Assembly: GCA_019695265.1 (NCBI GenBank)
Contig: JAIBAJ010000001.1
Span: 1 to 34,346, forward strand
Direction: 5' to 3'
Length of the DNA: 34,346 nucleotides
Source of the DNA: Bacteroidia bacterium
GTDB taxonomy: Bacteria; Bacteroidota; Bacteroidia; JAIBAJ01
The notes under the pieces were generated by a model. That model did not search any database, had not been told where the DNA came from, and was given only the letters and a program-made list of their open reading frames with translations. Position 1 is the stretch's first letter. The number at the start of each line of letters is the position of its first letter. Below, one piece after another: positions 7,779 through 15,500 of the stretch. Both the position numbers and the translations under genes were made by a program.

Positions 7779-7935
7779 GGGTTTAGTCGGGCAACGATTG
7801 AGACAAGTAGCCCACAGAACCCCGATGGCGCTAGCCTCGGGGGGCGAGGACTACAGGCGAAAGCGTGACCCGAACGCCCATTGCAAACCACCAGAAAATC
7901 TTACAAAAACTAATTGGGCGGAAGGGGGCCCGCAT
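7779..7935 (+). repeat. Structured intergenic element, copy A2
   Basis: Subtype A on the plus strand. The lead is GGGTTT (7779) and the core CGGGCAACG (7788) to CCCG (7872). GTAG/CTAC pairs, while the neighbouring GAC/GGC stem has one mismatch. CCCACAG lies opposite CGAGGA, and the apical stem CCCCGA/TCGGGG is capped by GGC-GCTA-GCC. The second hairpin is CGCCCA/TGGGCG and the end is GGGCCCGCAT. The copy lies 20 bp before the glpD 3' end. Its 5' end is complementary to the 5' end of B2 across a 27-bp spacer. Confidence 0.8.
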
Positions 7936-7954
7936 CATACTCAAAAAATAAATT

Positions 7955-9619
7955 CTAAATAAAATCCAGTACCGATTGAATTTCGGTATCCAATTCTGAT
8001 TCAGCCTGCTTCAGAAAGTCGGAAGGAATAGACGATTTATTTGATAACCAAGAATTTACAGAATCCCGCTTAGCCTTTACCTGAGGGCGATTGAAATAAA
8101 GCATACCCGAACGTCGAATAAAAAAATCGCTTGGCGTGCAAACCATTTCCTCGTTCATGCCATAACTAAGTTCAGCTATCAAAGCCAAATCCTCCGAAAC
8201 GGGAATTTCTCTGGCCAAATTATAAGCAATTTCAATAATTTGTCTTGCATTTTTCCCATATTTACCTACCAATTTTTGAATAATAGGGTAAGAAAAGCCC
8301 ACTTGCTTAGCCTCCCCAAACAGAACTTCGGTAAACTCCAACACCTCCTGTTTAGAAGAAAATCCACCGGCCAATGCTATTTGGTGGGTTGAACATGCTA
8401 CAAATGGCAACCCTTTTCGCTCCGAAATTCGTGCAAAAATCTTGTCTACAATACGTTGCGACATTTTCCGATAACCGGTCAATTTACCCCCGGCGATGGA
8501 CAATAAACCGGATGAAGACTCAAATATTTCGTCTTTTCTCGACAATTCAGAAGGCGATTTACCATCTTCATGAATGAGAGGCCTCAAACCACACCAGGTA
8601 CTCATAATATCCGATTCATTTACCTGCACCCCTTCAAACATATCGTTCACTGCTTTTAACAGATAGGCAACATCCTCTTGGGTAACTGCAGGTCTTTCTT
8701 TTTGTTCGGTATAATTGGTGTCGGTAGTTCCGACGTAAGTGCAACCATCTCGAGGTATTGCAAAAACCATACGACCAAGGGGTGCATCGAAATACATGGC
8801 TTGTTGTATGGGCAGTTTCTCGAAAGGAAAAACGATATGAACCCCTTTGGTAAGGTGCAACCGTTTACCTTTTCTGGAATTATCCAACTCACGAAGTTCA
8901 TCAACCCAGGGTCCTGCAGCATTGATAATATAATCTGCCTTAATTTCAAATTCAACACCTGTAATTTGATCCTGAACTTTGGCTGCATTTAACTTAGTTT
9001 GATCATAGACGAACCCAAGGCAACGAGCATAATTTAAGCAAATGGCGCCTCTTTTAACAGCCTCCTTCATATTTTCAATTACCAACCTGGCGTCATCGCT
9101 TCGATATTCGGTGTACAAGGCGCCGGCTTTTAGAATTGTTTTACGAAGCAAAGGTTCCTGATTCAGCGTTTGCTCTTTCGAAAGCATTTTTCGACGTTCA
9201 CCAGCCTTAACACCTGCCAATACATCGTATACATAGAGTCCAATAGAGGTAGAAAACTCACCCAAGGATCCATTTTCAATAACAGGCAAGAGCATTTTTT
9301 CAGGAATTACCAAATGAGGAGCGTTTCGGTAAACTATTTCCCTTTCCCGACCAACTTCCATAACCAGCCCAATTTCAAGCTGCTTGAGGTAACGCAAACC
9401 TCCATGAATAAGCTTAGTGCTTCGGCTACTTGTTCCTGCACCAAAGTCTTGTTTTTCAATAAGAGCAACTTTTAAACCCCGAGCCGAGGCATCCAAGGCA
9501 ATCCCGGCCCCGGTAATGCCTCCGCCAATAACCAAAACATCAAAGGTTTGGGAAGACAGTTGCTGAACAAAATCAGAACGATTTGCTGAAGAAAAACGAG
9601 GTGTTTCCAAGTGCGTCAT
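7955..9619 (-). CDS. glpD: Glycerol-3-phosphate dehydrogenase (FAD)
   Basis: GlpD oxidises sn-glycerol-3-phosphate to dihydroxyacetone phosphate and passes electrons to quinone at the inner membrane. The 554-residue protein has the N-terminal FAD motif (VLVIGGGITGAGIALDAS, about residues 28-45). It also has the GlpD/GlpA signatures GTSSRSTKLIHGGLRYL and YVGTTDTNY, and the C-terminal helical domain of the bacterial enzyme. The length is normal. No glpF or glpK is adjacent, so glycerol uptake must be encoded elsewhere. Its -7 box (9631-9638) is only 11 nt from the ATG, so the leader is a few bases at most. Confidence 0.95.
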   Translation of the reverse strand: MTHLETPRFSSANRSDFVQQLSSQTFDVLVIGGGITGAGIALDASARGLKVALIEKQDFGAGTSSRSTKLIHGGLRYLKQLEIGLVMEVGREREIVYRNAPHLVIPEKMLLPVIENGSLGEFSTSIGLYVYDVLAGVKAGERRKMLSKEQTLNQEPLLRKTILKAGALYTEYRSDDARLVIENMKEAVKRGAICLNYARCLGFVYDQTKLNAAKVQDQITGVEFEIKADYIINAAGPWVDELRELDNSRKGKRLHLTKGVHIVFPFEKLPIQQAMYFDAPLGRMVFAIPRDGCTYVGTTDTNYTEQKERPAVTQEDVAYLLKAVNDMFEGVQVNESDIMSTWCGLRPLIHEDGKSPSELSRKDEIFESSSGLLSIAGGKLTGYRKMSQRIVDKIFARISERKGLPFVACSTHQIALAGGFSSKQEVLEFTEVLFGEAKQVGFSYPIIQKLVGKYGKNARQIIEIAYNLAREIPVSEDLALIAELSYGMNEEMVCTPSDFFIRRSGMLYFNRPQVKAKRDSVNSWLSNKSSIPSDFLKQAESELDTEIQSVLDFI

Positions 9620-9630
9620 AAAAAAGTATG

Positions 9631-9638
9631 CAAAGATG
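9631..9638 (-). promoter_or_regulatory. Possible -7 box of glpD
   Basis: CATCTTTG on the minus strand differs from TAnnTTTG only in its first base and is followed by the usual C. It lies 11 nt upstream of the glpD ATG. Confidence 0.45.
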
Positions 9639-9672
9639 CGAAAAGCAAGGTTTCCTGCCTATTCATTCCTAC

Positions 9673-9680
9673 TACTTTTG
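9673..9680 (+). promoter_or_regulatory. -7 box of the alpha/beta hydrolase gene
   Basis: TACTTTTG matches TAnnTTTG perfectly, 33 nt before the ATG at 9714. A TTTCC about 18 nt upstream may serve as -33. It supports the shorter hydrolase start. Confidence 0.45.
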
Positions 9681-9713
9681 AACGTATTTTTGGTGACAAG
9701 TTCAAAACATAGT

Positions 9714-10382
9714 ATGGCAGAAGAAAAGCATTTAGTTGTTTCAAAAACCGCCAGGTATTTTATTCATGGAAATGCATCAGCAAAAACCAGAGAAGTTTGG
9801 TTTATTATTCATGGATACGGTCAGTTGGCGAAGTATTTCATTCGGCATTTCAGCCATTTTAATCCTGAAACCCATTTGGTTGTTGCACCGGAAGGACTAT
9901 CCAAATTTTATTTGGAAGGAACCACTCCGGATAGTCGAATTGGTGCCACCTGGATGACCAAAGAAGACCGGGAGGCAGAAATAAAGGATTATGTAAACTA
10001 TCTGGATTCTTTACATGATCAGGTAATAAGTCAACTTGGAAAAGAAGTGAAGGTAAAAGTTTTCGGATTTTCACAAGGTTGTTCAACCTTATGCAGGTGG
10101 GTAGCTTATGGAAAGGTACAACCCAAACGCATGGTGATGTGGGCAGGCACCTTCCCTCCCGACATTGACCTAAAGGAATTTGGTTCCCGTTTTCATGGTT
10201 ACGAAGTTGATGTAGTATATGGGAAACAAGACGAATACCTATCCTGGATTAATGCAGAGGAAATAACCCAATGGATGGAGCAAGCCGGAATAGATTTTAG
10301 GGTGACCACTTTCGAGGGTAAACATGAAATAATCAGGGAAGTTTTAAATAAGCTTTTAGAAATAGAACAAGAAGCAGATTAA
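9714..10382 (+). CDS. Alpha/beta hydrolase (carboxylesterase/phospholipase type)
   Basis: A 222-residue esterase-like protein. The nucleophile elbow GFSQG holds Ser120. Likely partners are Asp173 in YGKQDEY and His204 in EGKHEI, completing a Ser-Asp-His triad. WFIIHGYG near residue 29 supplies the oxyanion-hole region. An in-frame ATG at 9636 would add 26 residues, hydrophobic in the middle and resembling a signal peptide. I prefer 9714, because a perfect -7 box lies between the two ATGs and the short form begins like cytosolic relatives. If 9636 is right the protein is secreted. The substrate is unknown. Confidence 0.8.
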   Translation: MAEEKHLVVSKTARYFIHGNASAKTREVWFIIHGYGQLAKYFIRHFSHFNPETHLVVAPEGLSKFYLEGTTPDSRIGATWMTKEDREAEIKDYVNYLDSLHDQVISQLGKEVKVKVFGFSQGCSTLCRWVAYGKVQPKRMVMWAGTFPPDIDLKEFGSRFHGYEVDVVYGKQDEYLSWINAEEITQWMEQAGIDFRVTTFEGKHEIIREVLNKLLEIEQEAD

Positions 10383-10387
10383 ACACT

Positions 10388-10395
10388 ACTTTCGC
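10388..10395 (+). promoter_or_regulatory. Possible -7 box of the FkbM gene
   Basis: TACTTTCG is one base off TAnnTTTG and lies 23 nt before the FkbM-family ATG. Confidence 0.35.
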
Positions 10396-10418
10396 CCCCA
10401 AATACCTGTAAGAAGTTC

Positions 10419-11147
10419 ATGAATTTTGTCGATTTGCGCCAGTTTGCGAAGTACGTATTGGACAATTTGGGAATAATAATAACCCAAAATCAGCGGTACG
10501 ACAAATATACCAGGGAGGTGATACAGTCGACCTTGAAACCTGACTCTAACAGTATTGATGTAGGATGCCACAAAGGAGAGATTTTAGATATAATATTAAA
10601 ATTTTCACCGAATGGCAAGCATTTTTGTTTTGAACCCATTCCTTACCTTTACGAGAATTTATTAAAAAACTATGGCAGTAAGGCCCAATTTTTCGATTTA
10701 GCACTTGCCGAAGAAAATGGCACGGCCACCTTTAACATTGTAAAGAATGCTCCTGCCTACAGCGGTTTAAGGAAAAGGCAGTACAAAGTTGCCCATCCGG
10801 AAATTGAAGAAATTCCTGTTCAGGTAAAACGACTAGATGAAGTGGTGCCATTGGATGTAAAAATTGACCTGATTAAAATTGATGTGGAAGGGGCAGAATA
10901 CAATGTATTCAAAGGAGCCAGAGAAATATTAATAAAACACAAACCCGTTGTCATTTTTGATTGTGGGTTGGGGGCAAGTGATTATTATGGAACCAAACCG
11001 GAGGATTTGTTTGATTTATTGCACTCCTATGGTTTACATATTTGTTTATTGGGAGATTATACCAAAACAAAACAAAAATTGAGCAGAAACGATTTTATTA
11101 ATATTTATCAGGAGAACAAAGAATATGCATTTGTTGCCTTCCCCTAA
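10419..11147 (+). CDS. FkbM-family methyltransferase
   Basis: A 242-residue SAM-dependent methyltransferase. Motif I (IDVGCHKGEI, about residues 46-55) binds SAM, followed by the acidic end of strand 2 (FCFEPIPY). The FkbM hallmark IDVEGAEYNVFKGA lies at 154-167. FkbM-type enzymes mostly O-methylate sugars or polyketides, and the acceptor here is unknown. It is followed after 3 nt by a FabZ-like hotdog gene, so the two are probably co-transcribed. That pairing suggests lipid, polyketide or glycolipid chemistry, but this is inference only. Confidence 0.88.
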   Translation: MNFVDLRQFAKYVLDNLGIIITQNQRYDKYTREVIQSTLKPDSNSIDVGCHKGEILDIILKFSPNGKHFCFEPIPYLYENLLKNYGSKAQFFDLALAEENGTATFNIVKNAPAYSGLRKRQYKVAHPEIEEIPVQVKRLDEVVPLDVKIDLIKIDVEGAEYNVFKGAREILIKHKPVVIFDCGLGASDYYGTKPEDLFDLLHSYGLHICLLGDYTKTKQKLSRNDFINIYQENKEYAFVAFP

Positions 11148-11150
11148 ATC

Positions 11151-11522
11151 ATGCTAGAAGGAGATTTTTATACTATTGAATCTATCGACGTCAATGATTC
11201 CGTTGGGAAAGGAACCATTGATCTAAATCCAAGAAACCCGATATTTGAAGGGCATTTCCCTGGCGAACCGGTGGTGCCCGGAGTTACCATGATTCGAATG
11301 TGCGAAGAATTGGTTTCAAAGAGTTTAGGAGGCACATGGAGAATTATAGAATCCAAATCCATCAAGTTTTTATCTGTAATAGATCCCAGAACAGATTCTA
11401 AATTAGGATTTGAATATCAATTGAAGACGGATGAAAATGGAACCAAAATAGAATTCAACCTTACGAAAATGGATGGAATTCTTAGTTTCAAACTTAGTGG
11501 TCTGATTCAAAAAGTAATTTAA
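11151..11522 (+). CDS. FabZ-like hotdog-fold protein (hydroxyacyl-ACP dehydratase family)
   Basis: A 123-residue single hotdog domain. It has the family's active-site loop (EGHFPGEPVVPGV) with the catalytic histidine at 35. In FabZ a glutamate five residues after the loop's final G-V-type turn acts with the histidine; here the aligned position is Arg49 (GVTMIRMCEE). The nearest glutamates are a few residues later (E52, E53). It may therefore be a divergent dehydratase or a non-dehydrating hotdog protein, like those in aryl-polyene or flexirubin-type clusters. It starts 3 nt after the FkbM gene. Its stop overlaps the 3' end of the convergent ABC gene by 4 bp. Confidence 0.8.
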   Translation: MLEGDFYTIESIDVNDSVGKGTIDLNPRNPIFEGHFPGEPVVPGVTMIRMCEELVSKSLGGTWRIIESKSIKFLSVIDPRTDSKLGFEYQLKTDENGTKIEFNLTKMDGILSFKLSGLIQKVI

Positions 11523-12214
11523 AAAACTGATTTATCCCAATTCAGGTAATTCTCATGCAAAATTTGCCCATCGAGTAACCGAATTATTCTTGACGAATAG
11601 TCAGCATCTCGTTCACTGTGAGTAACCATAATAATAGTTGTACCAAGATCATTCAATTCTGTTAGAAGTTTCATAATCTCCGTTCCATTGGTGGTATCGA
11701 GGTTTCCTGTTGGTTCATCTGCCAGAATTAAGGTAGGCTGATGAACAACAGCTCTGGCAATAGCGGCTCGTTGCTGTTGCCCTCCTGAAAGTTGTTGAGG
11801 AAGGTGGTTTCTGCGATGCATCATATGCATTCGATCCAATACTGCATCAACCATAACAGCTCTTTCACCTGCCGAATAACCAAGATATAGTAAAGGCAAT
11901 TCAACATTTTCGAACACTGTTAATTCATCAATTAAATTAAAACTCTGAAAAATAAAACCCAGGTTTTGTTTACGGTATTTAGTAAGAGCAGATTCGGAAA
12001 GAATATCTACATTTTGATTTTGGAAAAAATATTCACCGGAACTTGGTCTGTCCAACATCCCAATAATATTCAGCAGAGTAGATTTACCACAACCGGAAGG
12101 TCCCATAATAGCTACAAACTCCCCTTGCCTCACCTCTAAATTAATTTCAGAAATGGCTATGGTTTCTACTTCCTTGGTTTGATAAATTTTACTCAGGTTT
12201 TGAAGCTTAATCAT
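11519..12214 (-). CDS. ABC transporter ATP-binding protein, LolD/MacB type
   Basis: A 231-residue ATPase. It shows Walker A (GPSGCGKST, residues 38-46), the Q-loop (GFIFQSFNL), the ABC signature (LSGGQQQR, 142-149) and Walker B (LILADEPTGNLD, ending near 173), plus the H-loop (MVTHSERD). E-P-T-G-N-L-D and the overall pattern place it in the LolD/MacB/FtsE-like group. That group powers lipoprotein release, macrolide or peptide efflux, or division-linked permeases. No permease gene is adjacent, so the partner cannot be named. The 3' end overlaps the convergent FabZ-like gene by 4 bp. Confidence 0.92.
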   Translation of the reverse strand: MIKLQNLSKIYQTKEVETIAISEINLEVRQGEFVAIMGPSGCGKSTLLNIIGMLDRPSSGEYFFQNQNVDILSESALTKYRKQNLGFIFQSFNLIDELTVFENVELPLLYLGYSAGERAVMVDAVLDRMHMMHRRNHLPQQLSGGQQQRAAIARAVVHQPTLILADEPTGNLDTTNGTEIMKLLTELNDLGTTIIMVTHSERDADYSSRIIRLLDGQILHENYLNWDKSVF

Positions 12215-12229
12215 GAGAATTTAAACACA

Positions 12230-12237
12230 CTAAGGTA
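12230..12237 (-). promoter_or_regulatory. Possible -7 box of the ABC ATPase gene
   Basis: TACCTTAG on the minus strand is one base off TAnnTTTG and lies 15 nt before the ATG. Confidence 0.35.
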
Positions 12238-12500
12238 CTCTATTCAGAAATGGGATTTTGGCAATAGACTAAAAATTTAGAATACTTCCAGAGATGGAAA
12301 CAAAAAGGAACTTAACTCAGCTTGTTCATTTAGGAAGACCTGGGCGAAATAATAGTTTCTATTCGCTGCAGGGATGCGGCAAACGAAACGACCTGAGTTC
12401 AGAATATCCATGGAAATTTTGGAATACTCTTTAATATAACCTCTGCTATTACTGAGTTTAGAAGCCTCACTTGGCTATTTGCTTTTGTACGATAGTGAAC
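12238..12500. other. Stretch without a confident gene; two competing short readings
   Basis: Between the ABC gene and the terminator of the giant gene, no recognised gene is visible. A 44-residue minus-strand reading (12277-12411, MDILNSGRF...SLEVF) and an overlapping 46-residue plus-strand reading (12294-12434, METKRNLTQ...) both look protein-like, but at most one can be real. In the minus-strand reading the frame stays open to a TAG near 12475. A second open minus frame overlaps it upstream, as in a decayed gene with a frameshift. Neither has a promoter box or ribosome binding site I can support. Confidence 0.25.
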
Positions 12501-12501
12501 A

Positions 12502-12536
12502 AAAAAGGCCGATAATTATAAACTATCGGCCTTTTT
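12502..12536 (-). terminator. Intrinsic terminator of the giant surface-protein gene
   Basis: A perfect 13-bp inverted repeat, AAAAAGGCCGATA/TATCGGCCTTTTT, with a 9-nt loop. It lies 17 bp past the minus-strand stop at 12553. It is symmetrical and so could act from both sides. Confidence 0.88.
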
Positions 12537-12552
12537 ATTAATTAATAGCAGT

Positions 12553-15500
12553 TTATTCTTTCACTATTCGTTTGGTAATACTTGCCTCATTTACCTTAAT
12601 AGTTACGAAGTAAATACCTCTGGATAATTCCGAAAAATCTACTTTACGCACCACCAGACCTGTACCATCAAGCATCACTGGATTTACAACTGACTTACCC
12701 AACATATCTGCAAAGGTAACTTCTACTTTAGTTGAAGGAGCCAAAGTTGCTTCGATAAAGAAGCTGGAAGAAGCCGGGTTAGGATACATGTTTAAATCAG
12801 TAACTCCATTTAACTCTTCAATTCCAATGGTATTTGGTTTTAGGACAAAGTTAAACACCAATGACGTATCAAATCCACAACCAGAGCTATCTTGAGTTAC
12901 AACGGTATAAGCACCAGTTTGTGTAGCTACATATTGCTGATTAAATGCTCCCGGAATAATGGTTCCATTAAAGTACCATTGATAACTGATGGCTGCAGGC
13001 ATAGCTTGAAGGGTATCGTCAAATGAAACTATGTAAGGATCAACGCTGGTAATCACAGTTACATTAATTGTGTTAGATGTGATACCGCCGTTGTTCGGCA
13101 AAGTAGGATCATAAGGATAACAATCGTTATAGGCTGTTACAAAATATGAACCTGACACATTGGTAATGATATCTTCAGTAGTTGAACCGGAAGTCCAAAC
13201 ATAATAATCAAATCCTGAGGTAGCATCTAGACCAACTTCATTTTCAGAACCTGTTCCTTCGCAGAATATAACCGGACCATCAGGAACAATGGTTAAGCTG
13301 CTTGGGCTTAAACTAACATAGATAGGTTGTGAAGAACCAACACAACCATCGGAATTAGTAACCGTAACTACATAAGTACCCGGTTGAGTAATTGTAACGC
13401 TATTAGTAATATCTGACGGACTAGTTGACCATTGGTAAGCAGTGTAAGTACCTACAACGGTATAGGTAATTTGATCTCCCACGTTACATAACAAGGAGCT
13501 ATTGGTACTGGAAGTTACAGTTGGCACAGGTGTGGTACCGACCGTTACAGAATAAGGGGAGGAAGTGGCCACACAACCAGCGGGGTCAGTAACAGTTAAG
13601 GAATAGGTACCTGAGCTAGTAACGGTTAAAGTTGGGGAGGTAGCACCACCCGGACTCCAGGAATAAGATGCAGCACCTACAGTAGTTCCATCTAAAACAA
13701 CCGGTTGACCGGAACATACTACTGATCCACCAGTACTTGAAATAATATTAATTTGAAGGGTCGATCCAGATTGAATAGTTATTGCACCTGAAGTAGCAGA
13801 ACATCCATTGGCATCAGTTCCGGTAACGGTGTAAGAACCGGACTGAGTAACGGTAATTGTTGGAGTTGTTGCTCCTCCGGGATTCCAAACATAAGTGGAA
13901 GCTCCAGAAGCAGCTAACACTACAGATCCATTACAGAATTGAGTTGGACCATTAGCAACTGCTGAAACAGAAGGGTTTGACAATATTGTTACAGTAACTG
14001 GAGCAGAAGTTGCACCACAACCAGGGATAGCTTCACCATAAACGGTATAAGAACCACTGGTTGAAACAGAAATAGAAGCCCCTGTTTGGTTACCAGGAGA
14101 CCAAGTATAGGTTGAAGCGCCTGACGCTGTTAAGGTTACCGATTGTCCTTGACATACTTGAGTGCTTCCTTGAGCTACTGCAGTAACAGTTGGAATAGCA
14201 ACTTCGGTTACAGTAACAGGAGCTGAACTTCCAGAACAACCTGCTTGAGAAACTCCGACTGAATATTGACCTTGAGTTACAACAACAGTTTGGTTTGTAC
14301 CAATAATGTTATTATTACTTAAATCAGTCCAAACGTATTGTGTATAACCTGTTCCGGCATCTAAAGTGGTATTACCACCTTGACAATATTGAAGAGTTCC
14401 TGTCACGACAGGAGTAATAGTTGAGGACTGAGTAACCGTAACAGAGGCGGAAGTACCTGTACAACCATTTGCATCTGTAACAGTTACGGTGTAAGAACCA
14501 TTAGCAGCTGTTATAGTTTGCGTAGTTTCACCATTTGGAGTCCAAGAATAAGAAGTAAATCCGGCACCGGCATCTAAGGTAGTTCCCGGTGCTGATGGGC
14601 AATAGGTTAAACTACCGGTAATAGTTGGTACAGGAGCAGTTCCTTGGGTAACAATAATAGTATCAATACCTGAACATCCGGATGAATTCACTACTTGAAC
14701 CCCATAAATTCCGGGAGTGCTTGTAGTGAAAGTTTGGTTGGTTTCACCTGGAATAGGAGTAGGTGTTGTACCTACTGCAGTACCCCATTGATAAGTTGTA
14801 TATCCTGTTCCGGCATCTAATGTTACAGAACCGCCGGGACATAGAACCGTATTTCCTGTAATGGCGAAGGTAACCTGACTGCTTTGAGTAACGGTAACAG
14901 GAGCAGAGGTTCCAGAACATCCATTGTTATCGGTTACAGTTACTGTATAAGTTCCTGCTGGAGCGGTAACAGTTTGGGTTGAACCTGAAAAAGAACCTCC
15001 ATCAGACCAGGAATAAGTAGCAAATCCGGCACCTGCATCCAAGGTGGTTCCGGTAGTACAATAAGTTAAAGAACCTGTAATGGTAGGTGATGGAGAAGGA
15101 AGTTGAACAACGGTAATGGTATCAATACCTATGCAACCAGAGGCCAAATCAACTTGAGCACCATAAATGCCTGGTTGAGTTGCAGTGTAAGTTTGATTGG
15201 TTTCACCAGGAAGGATAGTAATACCTGTGGTAATAACTGCCCAAATATAGTTAGAACCAGCACCTGCATCAAGAACAGTAGATCCACCTGAGCAAATTGC
15301 TGTTGTGCCTGTTATCGTAATTGGAACAGTGTCATTCTCAATAACAGCAACTAAAGCTGAGCCTACACAACCATTGGCATCAGTAACTGTTACGGCATAA
15401 GTTCCCGCACCTAAGGTAGCAGTTTGGGTGGTACTGTATGGCGGAACCGGTATTGGTAAGGCATCAGTCCATCCATAGGAGGTATAACCTGGACCAGCAT

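Noticed and set aside
7597-7935. Insertion sequence or transposase-bearing element
   Set aside because: No transposase reading frame is present and no target-site duplication could be identified. At most it is a non-autonomous element.
7642-7962. Open reading frames on both strands over the B2/A2 repeat pair (also 7691-7891 and 26044-26329)
   Set aside because: The reading frames follow the GC-rich structured elements, are not shared between copies, and encode low-complexity Arg/Pro/Gly-rich sequence. Stem covariation explains the bases better than coding.
9636-9713. Signal peptide on the alpha/beta hydrolase
   Set aside because: The extra 26 residues look hydrophobic, but a perfect -7 box at 9673-9680 lies within them and the downstream ATG gives a family-like cytosolic start. 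Kept as an alternative in the gene entry.
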